From assembly GCF_000336615.1 (NCBI RefSeq), contig NZ_AOLW01000015.1, forward strand, positions 580,906 through 644,905: DNA of 64,000 nucleotides. Reading direction: 5' to 3'. This document shows, one piece after another, positions 54,430 through 63,367 of this stretch; the stretch's first letter is position 1; the number at the start of each line of letters is the position of its first letter. Origin of the DNA: Haloarcula amylolytica JCM 13557. GTDB lineage: Archaea; Halobacteriota; Halobacteria; Halobacteriales; Haloarculaceae. The notes beneath the pieces were generated by a model, which saw only the letters and a list, made by a program, of their open reading frames with translations, did not search any database and was not told where the DNA came from. Position numbers and translations under genes: made by a program.

Positions 54430-54440
54430 CGTATATCCGA

Positions 54441-54457
54441 TACAGTTTGACCCTGTA
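54441..54457. promoter_or_regulatory. Inverted repeat TACAG-N7-CTGTA upstream of padR-like gene
   Basis: The dyad lies 12-28 bp before the start at 54429, next to a TATA-like GATATGT (minus strand, about 54457-54463). This is the expected place for a repressor site on a leaderless promoter. The arms are only 5 bp, so support is moderate. Confidence 0.4.
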
Positions 54458-54676
54458 CATATCAGTCTTTTGAATCGGCAAATCTATTGCGTATTTACAA
54501 ACGCCGCCACCGTCCAGTAGTTACCACGGCATCTGTGGCTGTATTAACACGAGAGTCGGTAATAGCTTCGCCGCGTAACGGGAACATACAATGCCGCAGA
54601 CATGATTTCGGCCGCCGTTTCTCGGCAGTCACCCGGACCCGACAAGGGTAAAGGAAACGAATGTGTAACGCGGGTG

Positions 54677-56206
54677 ATGACCGAACACGCGGAGTCGGCG
54701 GCAGACGAGTTCCCGGAACCGTCAGGTTCGGGACGCGTCGATGTCGTCGGAACCGCTCACGTTTCCGAGCACAGCGTCACGGAAGTGGAATCAGCGATCG
54801 AAGAATCCGAGCCCGATATCGTCGCCGTGGAACTCGACGAGGGCCGGTATCGCCAGATCAAGGGCGAAACGCCTGACGACCTCGATGCGAGCGACCTCCT
54901 GCGCGGGAACACCGTCTTTCAGTTCCTCGCGTACTGGATGCTGTCGTACATCCAGACCAGACTGGGCGACCGGTTCGACATCGAGCCGGGTGCGGACATG
55001 AAGGCGGGTATCGACACCGCCGAACGGCTCGGTCTGGGCGTCGCACTCGTCGACCGGGACATTCAGACGACCGTCCAGCGGTTCTGGGCGCGGCTGACAG
55101 CCGTCGAGAAACTCAAACTCGTCGGCAGCCTCGCAGCCGAGATGGGGCCGCCGTTGACCGTCGGGCTGACCATCGGTGCCGTCTTCGGCGGGCTGTTTGC
55201 AGTCGTCGCCGGGGCCTTCGGTGGCCCGTTCATCGTCCCGAGCGGGGCTCTTTCGGTTTTGCCGGGCAGCCTCGGAAGCACTGCTGAGGGGCTGCTCGAT
55301 ACGCTGTTGCTCATCTGTGTCGTCGCGGCCGGTATCGGGATTCCCATCGCTGCGCTGTTGGTCCAGTTCCGCGGTGAGGCCGACGTCGAGGAGTTCGACA
55401 TGGAGACACTGACTGATACAGACGTGGTCAGCGCGATGATGGAGGAGTTCCGTCAGTTCTCCCCCGGCGGCGCGGAGGCGCTCATCGACGAACGCGACGC
55501 GTTCATCGCCCATCGACTCATCGCCCTCCGTGAGGCCGGCTATCACGTCCTCGCCGTTGTCGGGGCCGGCCACCGCGAGGGGATTCAGGGCTATCTCGAC
55601 AACCCGGAGACGCTCCCACCGATGGAATCGCTCACCGGAACCGAAGGCGGTCGTCGCTTTTCACTGTACAAGCTCGTCGGCTACGGCTTCGGCGTCGTCT
55701 TCCTCGTCTTCTTCGGCCTGCTCATCCTCGGTGGCGCGAGCCAGGCGGTGCTGCTAAAGCTGTTCGTCGCGCTGGTCGCCGTCAACGCCGTACTGGCCGG
55801 CGGGCTGGCGAAGGTGGCCGGCGCTCACTGGTCGAGCGCGGCTGCCGCCGGCGCGTTCGGCTGGCTGACGAGCCTGTTTCCGCTGCTTGCCGCCGGCTGG
55901 TTCGCGGGCTACGTCGAACTGCGGTACATCTCCGTCAACATCAGCGATATCGCGACGCTCAACGAGATACTCAACGACCAGGAGTCGCCGGTCATGGACC
56001 TCGTCAGCCGGATGCGCGGCGTGCCGCTGTTCCGGCTGATCCTCGTCGTCGCGCTGACGAACGTCGGCAGCGCAATCGCCTCATACGTCGTCTTCCCAGT
56101 GTTGATCCCGTACATCTCGTCGGACATCGGCGGGATGCAGGGCGTCTCGCGCCTGCTCTGGCAGGGCGTCCGCGAAGGGACGCAGATACTCGTGGGGGTC
56201 CTCTGA
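54677..56206 (+). CDS. TraB-family membrane protein
   Basis: The protein is 509 residues from the ATG at 54677. The N-terminal TraB/PrgY-like domain (about 25-260) has DVVGTAHVSEHS, AVELDEGRYRQI, DERDAFIAHRL and VVGAGHREGIQGYL. Five or so hydrophobic helices are in the middle and C-terminal half. The family includes enterococcal pheromone shutdown protein TraB and has been proposed to be proteolytic (Tiki-like); archaeal function unknown. The stop overlaps the start of the site-2 protease gene by 1 base. Confidence 0.88.
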   Translation: MTEHAESAADEFPEPSGSGRVDVVGTAHVSEHSVTEVESAIEESEPDIVAVELDEGRYRQIKGETPDDLDASDLLRGNTVFQFLAYWMLSYIQTRLGDRFDIEPGADMKAGIDTAERLGLGVALVDRDIQTTVQRFWARLTAVEKLKLVGSLAAEMGPPLTVGLTIGAVFGGLFAVVAGAFGGPFIVPSGALSVLPGSLGSTAEGLLDTLLLICVVAAGIGIPIAALLVQFRGEADVEEFDMETLTDTDVVSAMMEEFRQFSPGGAEALIDERDAFIAHRLIALREAGYHVLAVVGAGHREGIQGYLDNPETLPPMESLTGTEGGRRFSLYKLVGYGFGVVFLVFFGLLILGGASQAVLLKLFVALVAVNAVLAGGLAKVAGAHWSSAAAAGAFGWLTSLFPLLAAGWFAGYVELRYISVNISDIATLNEILNDQESPVMDLVSRMRGVPLFRLILVVALTNVGSAIASYVVFPVLIPYISSDIGGMQGVSRLLWQGVREGTQILVGVL

Positions 56207-56880
56207 TGGCGGGTCGCCGACAGCGAACCGCTGGAGGCCGGACCGTCGGCGGCCTCAGCTTCAGCCAGCGCGAACTCCGGGACCTCCTCGTCGCCTGGCT
56301 CGCGCTCGGACTGGCGTTTACGTTCTTCCTCGAACGGGAGTTCCGCCGCATCGTCTTCGGCCAGTTCGGCGGGCTCTCGGGAGCCGAAATCGCCAGCACG
56401 TTCGCCGTCAGCCTGTTGACCGTCGGCGTCGGCTTCCTGCTGCACGAACTGGCCCACAAGGTCGTCGCCGTCCGCTTCGGTCAGATCGCCGCGTTCAAGG
56501 CCGATTACCGGATGCTCGGGTTCGCAGTCCTGGGCGGCCTCGTCGGCTTCCTGTTCGCCGCGCCGGGCGCAGTCGTTCATCGTGGCCGCCTCACGGCGAA
56601 GCAACACGGCCTCATCGCCGTCGCGGGACCGGTGACGAACCTCGCGCTCGCCGTCGTGTTCCTCGTGCCGTTCGTCGCGGCGCTGCTGTTGAGTACGAGC
56701 GGCTTCCTCTGGGAGGTCGCGCGAATGGGCCTGCAGATCAACCTCCTGCTGGCCGGCTTCAATATGCTGCCCTTTGGCCCGCTCGACGGCCGAACGGTTC
56801 GAGAGTGGAGTACGCCGGTGTTTCTCGCCGTGGCAGTTCCGTCGATTCTGCTCGGAGTCGGCGCGCTGTTCGTTCTCTGA
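56206..56880 (+). CDS. Site-2 protease family (M50) metalloprotease
   Basis: This 224-residue membrane protein has zinc motif LHELAHKVVAVRF, the GPVTNLALAVVFL segment and the third-ligand region MLPFGPLDGRTVREWS, the M50/S2P core. About five helices are visible. It would cut membrane-embedded substrates. Translational coupling to the TraB-family gene suggests a joint regulatory proteolysis module; this is inference. Confidence 0.9.
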   Translation: MAGRRQRTAGGRTVGGLSFSQRELRDLLVAWLALGLAFTFFLEREFRRIVFGQFGGLSGAEIASTFAVSLLTVGVGFLLHELAHKVVAVRFGQIAAFKADYRMLGFAVLGGLVGFLFAAPGAVVHRGRLTAKQHGLIAVAGPVTNLALAVVFLVPFVAALLLSTSGFLWEVARMGLQINLLLAGFNMLPFGPLDGRTVREWSTPVFLAVAVPSILLGVGALFVL

Positions 56881-56940
56881 GCGGGCGCAACGCTCCGCCG
56901 GAACGACGCTCTTTTGCCCGCGCCACGCCCGCTCTCGGGT

Positions 56941-57957
56941 ATGACCGACGGTGAACCCGAGACCGAGGACACAGGCGACGAAGATGCGGAGGGACTGACC
57001 TACGCGGAAACCGGCGTGGACATCGACGCCAGCGAGGCGGCCACGAAGGCGCTCATCGGCGCGGCCGGCGAGTTCGAGGGTGACTACGCGGGGCTGGTCG
57101 ACATCGGCGACCAGTACCTCGCGCTCGCGACGGACGGGGTCGGCACCAAGCTCCTCGTCGCCGAGGCCGTCGACGACTACTCGACTATCGGCATCGACTG
57201 CATCGCGATGAACGCTAACGACCTCATCGCGACCGGCGTCGAGCCGGTGGCGTTCGTCGACTACCTCGCAGTCGAGACGCCGGACGAGGAGACGAGCGAG
57301 GACATCGGCGCGGGGCTCCGGACGGGGGCCGAGCGGGCCGGCGTGGCGCTCGTAGGCGGCGAAACTGCCGTGATGCCGGACGTCATCAAGGGGCTGGACA
57401 TCGCCGGCACCTGCGCCGGACTGGCACCGAAAGACGCCGTCTTCCCCGGCGAGGCCGAGCCCGGCGACGCCATCGTCGGCTGGCCGTCCTCCGGGATTCA
57501 CTCCAACGGGCTCACGCTCGCACGCGAGGCGGTCACACAGGACCACGAGTACACCGACCCGTTCCCGCCAAACCCGGACCGGACTATCGCCGAGGAACTG
57601 TTGACGCCGACGCGGATTTACAGTGAGGTACTGGAGCCGCTTCGTGCCAGCGAGACCCATGCGGCCGCACACGTCACCGGCGGCGGCTGGACCAACCTCA
57701 CGCGGATGGGAGGCTACCGGTACGAGATCACGGATCCCTTCGAGGCCCAGCCCGTCTTCGAGTTCGTTCAGGCGGAAGGCGAGGTAACCGACGAAGAGAT
57801 GCACCGGACGTTCAACATGGGTACTGGGTTCGTCGCTGCGGTCCCCGAGGCTGACGCCGACGAGATCGTCGCCGACAGCGAGGACGCTCGCGTGATTGGC
57901 GAAGTGGCTGATGGAGACGAGGCGGTCGCGATTCGCGGGCTCGAACTCACCGACTGA
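56941..57957 (+). CDS. purM: Phosphoribosylformylglycinamidine cyclo-ligase PurM
   Basis: The enzyme is 338 residues from the ATG at 56941, with an acidic N-terminus followed by YAETGVDIDASEAATKAL. ATDGVGTKLLVA, DCIAMNANDLIATG and VGGETAVMPD are the AIR synthase motifs. THAAAHVTGGGWTNLTRMG and FNMGTGFVAAVP complete the fold. It makes aminoimidazole ribonucleotide in purine synthesis. Confidence 0.96.
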   Translation: MTDGEPETEDTGDEDAEGLTYAETGVDIDASEAATKALIGAAGEFEGDYAGLVDIGDQYLALATDGVGTKLLVAEAVDDYSTIGIDCIAMNANDLIATGVEPVAFVDYLAVETPDEETSEDIGAGLRTGAERAGVALVGGETAVMPDVIKGLDIAGTCAGLAPKDAVFPGEAEPGDAIVGWPSSGIHSNGLTLAREAVTQDHEYTDPFPPNPDRTIAEELLTPTRIYSEVLEPLRASETHAAAHVTGGGWTNLTRMGGYRYEITDPFEAQPVFEFVQAEGEVTDEEMHRTFNMGTGFVAAVPEADADEIVADSEDARVIGEVADGDEAVAIRGLELTD

Positions 57958-57984
57958 GTGGTTTGAAGATCTGACGGAACCCGG

Positions 57985-58131
57985 TCAGGCGGACAAGATG
58001 TCTTTGCCGGCGGTCTCCTCCGCAATCCGTATCTGGAGCGCCTGCCGGATGTGATATCTGGCCGCTTCGCTTTCGGCGTTCTCGAGGGCCTTTTCGAGTT
58101 CGGCATACAGTGGGTCGCTGGGATTAGGCAT
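57985..58131 (-). CDS. Small helical protein (48 aa)
   Basis: The minus-strand ATG at 58131 opens a 48-residue frame starting MPNPSDPLYAELEKALENAE and ending TAGKDILSA. It has strong haloarchaeal codon bias and an amphipathic helix (about 8-40). A TATA-like ATATATG lies about 30 bp upstream (near 58161-58168). A TCTCA-N4-TGAGA dyad at 58143-58156 lies between box and start. Real gene probable; function unknown. It is convergent with purM. Confidence 0.65.
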   Translation of the reverse strand: MPNPSDPLYAELEKALENAESEAARYHIRQALQIRIAEETAGKDILSA

Positions 58132-58250
58132 GTCGCTACGTCTCTCATTGGTGAGAATAGACATATATCCCTGACACTGTTTTCGGTATTAAGCCCCTCC
58201 TACGGGTAGTACGCGGCCACTATCGCAGTTCGCGCTTCTGAGAATTAGAG

Positions 58251-58793
58251 TTAGCTGACCGTACGCGCGATGTCCGCTTCGGTTATGACACCGATAGTTT
58301 CCCCGCCTTCGACGACCATCACAGCGGCATTGTGGTTCAGGTAAGCATCGACTTCGTCGATGGGAGCGTCGGGTTCGACGGTCGCGATAGATTCGTTCAT
58401 CACCTCGGCGACGGGAAGTTCGCCGACGTTCTCTTCGGGGCGCTGGCGGATATCGGAGTTGCCGATGAGGCCCTGTGGTGCCCCGTCCCGGATGACAGGG
58501 ACCTGTGAGTACCCCTTCTCGTCCATCAGCTCCTTGGCCTGGTGGACGGAATCGTCGGGCGCGACGCCAACGACGGGAGAGTTCATCAGGTCGCGGGCCT
58601 TGATGATGCCGCCCTCGGCCTCTTCCAGTGCAGTCACGATCCGGCGGAGTGTCGACAGCCGTGGGTCCACGTCACCGCCTTCGATACGAGCGATAAGGGG
58701 CTGAGAGACGTCAGCCCGCTCTGCCAGTTCGCTCTGGGTCAGCCCGAGTTCGTTGCGGCGCTCCCGCAGGTCCTGTGGCGTCGGTAAGTCCAT
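58251..58793 (-). CDS. XRE-type HTH regulator with two CBS domains
   Basis: This 180-residue protein has an N-terminal helix-turn-helix (LRERRNELGLTQSELAERAD, VSQPLIARIEGGDVDPRLST). It is joined to a CBS pair (about 68-180; LMNSPVVGVAPDDSVHQAKE, GYSQVPVIRDGAPQGLI, NHNAAVMVVEGGETIGVITE). CBS pairs bind adenosyl ligands such as AMP, ATP or SAM, so it may sense energy or methylation state. A palindrome lies in its promoter. Confidence 0.93.
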   Translation of the reverse strand: MDLPTPQDLRERRNELGLTQSELAERADVSQPLIARIEGGDVDPRLSTLRRIVTALEEAEGGIIKARDLMNSPVVGVAPDDSVHQAKELMDEKGYSQVPVIRDGAPQGLIGNSDIRQRPEENVGELPVAEVMNESIATVEPDAPIDEVDAYLNHNAAVMVVEGGETIGVITEADIARTVS

Positions 58794-58801
58794 ATCCGCT
58801 A

Positions 58802-58816
58802 ATTACCAGAGGTAAT
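58802..58816. promoter_or_regulatory. ATTACC-AGA-GGTAAT palindrome at the XRE-CBS promoter
   Basis: A perfect 6-bp-arm palindrome lies 9-23 bp before the start at 58793, touching TTTTATATT (minus strand, 58813-58821), the likely TATA box. XRE proteins bind such palindromes, so autoregulation is plausible. Confidence 0.5.
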
Positions 58817-58864
58817 ATAAAAAGCCCACGGCTGCTGCGGCGGGCGAATCAACTGAAGCGCCGA

Positions 58865-59236
58865 TTACGCCTCGGCTTCGGCTTCGTCCTCGTCGGCTTC
58901 GGTCTCGAAGACCTCGACGACTTTCAGCGGCACGTCCCGGAGTGCGCCACCGATCTCGCTCTTGGCGATCCGCTGGGCGTGTTCGGGGGATTCGGCGTTG
59001 AACACGTCCATCTCAAGGACCAGTCCGACGAGCGCCGTGTCGGCCGCGATAAACGCCGAGTCGAACGGTTCGCCACAGGCCGGGCAGCCGGTCGCGCCGA
59101 CCTCGACCTCGACGTAGTCCATCTCGGCCTCGTTGAGCCGCTTCCCCGCTTCACTCACTGCGACACCGATAGCGTCGTCGATGTCGTCTACGTCACGAAC
59201 CAGCCAGGCTGCTTCCATCGCCACGAGGTAGTTCAT
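58865..59236 (-). CDS. DUF555 (UPF0212) family protein
   Basis: This 123-residue archaeal protein starts [18 protein letters not shown]. It carries [20 protein letters not shown] with a CPAC motif, [20 protein letters not shown] and an acidic tail. This matches the UPF0212/DUF555 family, which is conserved in euryarchaea and uncharacterised. The CPAC pair may bind metal. It lies 71 bp upstream (in transcription sense) of the XRE-CBS gene. Confidence 0.92.
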   Translation of the reverse strand: MNYLVAMEAAWLVRDVDDIDDAIGVAVSEAGKRLNEAEMDYVEVEVGATGCPACGEPFDSAFIAADTALVGLVLEMDVFNAESPEHAQRIAKSEIGGALRDVPLKVVEVFETEADEDEAEAEA

Positions 59237-59509
59237 ACACTAGCTCTCGTGGCCCGACTATTCGATAGTTTTGATTCGCTTCTGTTGCGCACGTCACCGT
59301 TACTATCTCTATAACTTATGCGAACCAACCACCTGACTCACGCCCCTATTATGTCTGTGAGCGGAATCGTTCGGGTAGTAGTCTATTCTCTCAGGTATCT
59401 CAGCAAACCGCAAGACTGCGAGGGATTGTTTTGCCACAAAAGATAATCTAAAACAGAGTTTCGGCAACAAGACTTATATACCAGACTCACTCTGGAACGA
59501 CCGAGGAAG
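59237..59509. other. Intergenic region with divergent promoters
   Basis: No convincing gene. The right end holds GACTTATATACC at about 59471-59482, a good TATA box 30-38 bp before the 56-aa gene. A short frame near 59350 (31 codons) has poor codon bias and is not called. Confidence 0.45.
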
Positions 59510-59680
59510 ATGGTAGCTCGACTGTACACCGCAACGCTGTTCGCACTGTATCAACTCACCCTGCTGCTGGGCATCATGCTGCTGCCGGTGGCGATGCTCA
59601 CGGAGCAGTTCGGTCTCCGACTGCCGATGGACCGGGCCGTGTCGGGACTCAACGAGGCCTACGACCAGGCGAGCGCGTAA
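59510..59680 (+). CDS. Small membrane protein (56 aa) upstream of psmB
   Basis: The ATG at 59510 opens a 56-codon frame, MVARLYTATLFALYQLTLLL, then MLLPVAMLTEQFGLRLPMDR and the end EAYDQASA. It has one long hydrophobic segment (about residues 5-30). A well-placed TATA box precedes it and codon bias is haloarchaeal. Proteins of this type are conserved in haloarchaea as far as I recall, but their function is unknown. It lies 94 bp before psmB. Confidence 0.7.
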   Translation: MVARLYTATLFALYQLTLLLGIMLLPVAMLTEQFGLRLPMDRAVSGLNEAYDQASA

Positions 59681-59774
59681 GACGGGGCAGCCGACTGATA
59701 CCTGACAGCGGTGGTCACGGTCAGGCTCACCAGGAAAAGAGGTTTTATCAGCGCCCGACTAGTACCGCACAGTA

Positions 59775-60497
59775 ATGCGAGATATGACTCCGGGGCCGGA
59801 GCTTTCTGGACCCCAGGCTGCTGACGAGTTCCAGAGCGACCCGTACGCGCCCGAAGTCGGCGAGCTCCCCGAACAGTCCGCACAGGATTCGGAGAAGGTG
59901 AACAAGACCGGAACGACCACTATCGGCATCAGCACGTCCGAGGGCGTCGTCATCGCGACTGATATGCGCGCCTCGCTCGGTGGTCGCTTCGTCTCGAACA
60001 AGAACGTCCAGAAGGTCGAGCAGATTCACCCCACAGCGGCGCTGACCCTCGTCGGCAGCGTCGGCGGCGCACAGTCGTTCATCCGGACGCTTCGTGCCGA
60101 GGTCAACCTCTACGAAGCGCGGCGCGGCGAGGACATCAGCATGAAGGCCCTCTCGACGCTGGCCGGCAACTTCGCCCGCGGTGGCCCCTTCTTCGCCATC
60201 AACCCTATCCTCGGCGGCGTCGACGACGACGGCCACCACGTCTACTCCATCGACCCGGCCGGCGGCGTCATGAAAGACGACTACACTGTCACTGGCTCCG
60301 GGCTCACCGTCGCGTACGGGACCCTCGAAGACCGCTACGAGGAAGACATGACAAACGAGGAGGCAAAAGAGGTCGCGGCCGCCTCGATCAACGCCGCCGC
60401 CGAGCGTGACACCGGCTCCGGTAACGGCATCTACCTCGCCGATGTCACCGCCGAGGGCGTCGACATCAACGGCTACGACTTCGACGAACTGCTGTAA
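59775..60497 (+). CDS. psmB: Proteasome beta subunit
   Basis: This 240-residue Ntn hydrolase is the catalytic ring subunit of the archaeal 20S proteasome. A 46-residue propeptide ends at Gly46, and the mature protein starts with nucleophile Thr47 in KTGTTTIG. Asp and Lys partners are in VIATDMRASLGGRF and SNKNVQKVEQI, and GSGNGIYLADV is near the C-terminus. TTTTATCA at about 59743-59750 fits a TATA box. Confidence 0.97.
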   Translation: MRDMTPGPELSGPQAADEFQSDPYAPEVGELPEQSAQDSEKVNKTGTTTIGISTSEGVVIATDMRASLGGRFVSNKNVQKVEQIHPTAALTLVGSVGGAQSFIRTLRAEVNLYEARRGEDISMKALSTLAGNFARGGPFFAINPILGGVDDDGHHVYSIDPAGGVMKDDYTVTGSGLTVAYGTLEDRYEEDMTNEEAKEVAAASINAAAERDTGSGNGIYLADVTAEGVDINGYDFDELL

Positions 60498-60630
60498 CCC
60501 GGCACATCGCGGCCCCTTTTGACCTGTTTGTATCCAACATCAGCCATCGTTCTCGTCCAACCGGCCACACGGCGACCCTGAACTGACGTGCGAACGAGAG
60601 AATTATACGGTCGGCTTCCGCATCGCCGGT

Positions 60631-61998
60631 ATGGAACTGTTCGGGACCGCGGGCATCCGCGGTGATGTCGTATCGAAGGTGACGCCGGACCTTGCACTGC
60701 GAGTTGGACAGGCTACTGGGCAGGACGGCGAGACGTTCGTACTGGGGTACGACGGTCGCGTGACCTCGCCAGCGCTCGCTGATGCGATGGCCGCGGGACT
60801 GCAAAGCGCCGGCGCGCGAGTCGTCAGAATCGGCCGCGTGCCGACGCCGGCACTGGCGTACGCATCGCAGGGCCGCCACGGCGTGATGATTACCGCGAGC
60901 CACAACCCGCCGACGGACAACGGCATCAAGGTGTTCGCCGACGGCACCGAGTACGGCGACACCGACGAGACACGCATCGAAGGGCGAATCGAGGACGGTT
61001 CGACGCCGACGGCCTGGCGCGACTGGGGCGACACAGAATCGGTCGACTACCTCGACGAGTACCGAGGCGCTGTCGCCGACTACGCCGAGTCGCTCGGCGG
61101 CGACCCGTCGGGGCTGACGGTGGCGGTCGACTGCGGGAACGGCATGGCCAGCGTGGCGACGCCGCAGGTCCTCCGGGAACTGGGTGCCGACGTGCTGGCG
61201 ACGGAGGCGAACGTGGACGGGACCTTCCCCGGCCGCGAGAGCAAGCCGACGCCGGAGACGCTGTCCGACTTCCGCGAGTTCGTTGCCGAGACGGACGCCG
61301 ACTTCGGGTTCGGCCACGACGGTGACGCCGACCGCATCGTCGTGGTCGATGCCGACGGCGACGTCATCCACGAGGACACGATACTCGCGATGCTCGCCGA
61401 ACACTACACGCGTGCCGCGGCCGTCTCGGACCCCGTCGTCGTGACGACGCCCAACGCCTCCGGTCGTATCGACGAACGAGTCGAAGCCGCCGGCGGCCGC
61501 GTCGAGCGCATCCACCTCGGTTCACTCCACGTCGGCATCGCCGACGTTCGTGCGGACGCGACCGAGGAGACCGAGGTCGTCTTCGCCGCCGAACCCTGGA
61601 AGCACATCCACACCGCCTTCGGCGGCTGGATAGACGGCGTGGCGAGCGCAGCCGTGCTGACACGCCTGTTCGCCGAGGAGAGCGTCGCCGACAGGCGGGC
61701 CGTCATCTCCGAACGGCCCTACGAGAAGGTGAGCGTCGAGTGTCCCGACGACGCCAAAGCCGAGACGATGGCCCGACTCGAATCCAGCCTGCCGGATGCG
61801 TTCCCCGAGGCTGATGTCTCGACCGAGTACGGCGTCCGACTCTCCTTCGACGACGGGTCGTGGACGCTTGTTCGACCAAGCGGCACTGAGCCGTACGTCC
61901 GGGTGTACGCGGAGAGCGACGACATCGACGCGCTGGTCGCGGAAACCACACAGGCGGTCCGTGACGCTGTTGGCGCTGTCAGTGCAGCCGACGCCTGA
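60631..61998 (+). CDS. glmM: Phosphoglucosamine/phosphohexose mutase
   Basis: This 455-residue alpha-D-phosphohexomutase starts MELFGTAGIRGDV. The phosphoserine loop is ITASHNPPTDNGIKVF (Ser90), metal site FGHDGDADRIV, sugar loop FAAEPWKHIHTAFGGWIDG and phosphate loop RPSGTEPYVRVYAE. Members convert glucosamine-6-P, glucose-6-P or mannose-6-P to the 1-phosphates needed for nucleotide sugars; the exact substrate is not settled. It could feed the agl pathway. Confidence 0.9.
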   Translation: MELFGTAGIRGDVVSKVTPDLALRVGQATGQDGETFVLGYDGRVTSPALADAMAAGLQSAGARVVRIGRVPTPALAYASQGRHGVMITASHNPPTDNGIKVFADGTEYGDTDETRIEGRIEDGSTPTAWRDWGDTESVDYLDEYRGAVADYAESLGGDPSGLTVAVDCGNGMASVATPQVLRELGADVLATEANVDGTFPGRESKPTPETLSDFREFVAETDADFGFGHDGDADRIVVVDADGDVIHEDTILAMLAEHYTRAAAVSDPVVVTTPNASGRIDERVEAAGGRVERIHLGSLHVGIADVRADATEETEVVFAAEPWKHIHTAFGGWIDGVASAAVLTRLFAEESVADRRAVISERPYEKVSVECPDDAKAETMARLESSLPDAFPEADVSTEYGVRLSFDDGSWTLVRPSGTEPYVRVYAESDDIDALVAETTQAVRDAVGAVSAADA

Positions 61999-62069
61999 AC
62001 CCGAAGCAGGCACGCCCGCCCGCTTCCGAGACCGATAGAATTTCTACACGGCCCTTCGACGCCCAGTGC

Positions 62070-62456
62070 ATGGAGGACCTCCTCGACGCAGCGAGAGACG
62101 CCATCGACGAGGCGTACGCACCGTACTCCGAGTACACCGTCGGTGCGGCGCTCGAAACGAGCGACGGCAGCGTCTACACCGGCTGTAACATCGAGAACGC
62201 CAACTACAGCAACAGCTTGCACGCCGAAGAAGTAGCCATCGGCGCGGCTGTCAGCGACGGCCACCGGTCATTCGAGCGCGTCGCCGTCACCTCGGGCAAG
62301 CGCGACGGCGTCACTCCCTGTGGGATGTGCCGCCAGACGTTCAGCGAGTTCTGCGACGAGTCGTTCGAAATCATCACCGACGGCGACGAGCCGACAGTGT
62401 ACGAACTCGGGGAGCTCCTGCCAACGACAATCACCAGCGACCATCTCGACAAATGA
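62070..62456 (+). CDS. cdd: Cytidine deaminase
   Basis: This 128-residue zinc enzyme has PYSEYTVGAALETSDG, the catalytic NSLHAEEVAIGAAV and TPCGMCRQTFSEF, giving the Cys-Cys-His/Cys zinc site. It converts cytidine to uridine. Its stop overlaps the start of the nucleoside phosphorylase (ATGA at 62453-62456), forming a pyrimidine-salvage pair. Confidence 0.95.
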   Translation: MEDLLDAARDAIDEAYAPYSEYTVGAALETSDGSVYTGCNIENANYSNSLHAEEVAIGAAVSDGHRSFERVAVTSGKRDGVTPCGMCRQTFSEFCDESFEIITDGDEPTVYELGELLPTTITSDHLDK

Positions 62457-63277
62457 CAAGCGACAGTGAAGACCCGAACGACGACGTACAGTACCATCTG
62501 GAAGTGAGCGAGGCCGACGTGGCCGACAGCGTCCTGCTGCCGGGGAACCCCGAGCGCGTGGAAAAGGTCGTCGACTACTGGGACGACCACGATATCGTGG
62601 CCGAACACCGCGAGTACCGCACGGCGACGGGCACTCACGACGGCACGCCCATCTCTGTGACCTCGACGGGTATCGGCGGCCCGTCGGCCGCAATCGCGCT
62701 CGAAGAACTGGCCCGCGTCGGCGCTGACTCCTTTATCCGGGTCGGCTCCTGTGGCGCAATTCAAGAGGAAGCCAGCATCGGCGATCTCGTCATCACGACC
62801 GGCGCAGTGCGGCAGGAGGGGACCAGCAAGGAGTACGTCCGCGAGGACTACCCCGCCAGCGCCGACCACCGGATCGTTTCGGCGCTCGTCGCCGCCGCCG
62901 AGGAACTCGGTTACGACTACCACCTCGGCGTCACCTGCTCGACAGACAGTTTCTACGCCGGCCAGTCGCGCCCCGGATTCAAGGACTTCGAGGCCAGCGG
63001 CAGCGACGAACGCATCGAAGCACTCCAAGAGGCCGGCGTCCTCAATTTCGAGATGGAGGCCGCGACGATTCTCACGCTCGCGAACCTGTACGGCCTGCGG
63101 GCCGGCGCTGTCTGTACGGTGTACGCCAACCGCGTCACCGGCGAGTTCCGAACCGAAGGCGAGCGCAAAGCGGCGAAATGCGCTAGCCTCGCTGTCTCGT
63201 ATCTGGCCGAGATGGACGCCGCTGTCGAGGAAGCCGACGCCGACGGGTGGCACGCCGGCCTGTCCATTGACCGCTAG
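62453..63277 (+). CDS. udp: Nucleoside phosphorylase (uridine phosphorylase-like)
   Basis: The protein is 274 residues from the ATG at 62453. It is a PNP/UDP family enzyme with VLLPGNPERVEKV, TGIGGPSAAIALEELARVGA, RVGSCGAIQEEASIGDLVI and the C-terminal LNFEMEAATILTLANLYGLR. It cleaves uridine with phosphate to uracil and ribose-1-phosphate. Coupling to cytidine deaminase supports uridine as substrate. Confidence 0.92.
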   Translation: MTSDSEDPNDDVQYHLEVSEADVADSVLLPGNPERVEKVVDYWDDHDIVAEHREYRTATGTHDGTPISVTSTGIGGPSAAIALEELARVGADSFIRVGSCGAIQEEASIGDLVITTGAVRQEGTSKEYVREDYPASADHRIVSALVAAAEELGYDYHLGVTCSTDSFYAGQSRPGFKDFEASGSDERIEALQEAGVLNFEMEAATILTLANLYGLRAGAVCTVYANRVTGEFRTEGERKAAKCASLAVSYLAEMDAAVEEADADGWHAGLSIDR

Positions 63278-63367
63278 TCCGATTCCGGACCACTGCTAGT
63301 CGCGAGGGGATGCGGTACAGTTGCAGTCGCGATTGCGGTAGTGATTGCAGTGCGGTAGAAACAGCAT

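Noticed and set aside
55909..57804. 631-codon minus-strand frame
   Set aside because: Lies antisense to the TraB-like, site-2 protease and purM genes, which have clear motifs; a GC-rich shadow frame.
59351..59446. 31-codon frame before the 56-aa gene
   Set aside because: Poor codon bias and no distinct promoter or family features.
60466..61515. 349-codon minus-strand frame
   Set aside because: Antisense shadow of glmM.
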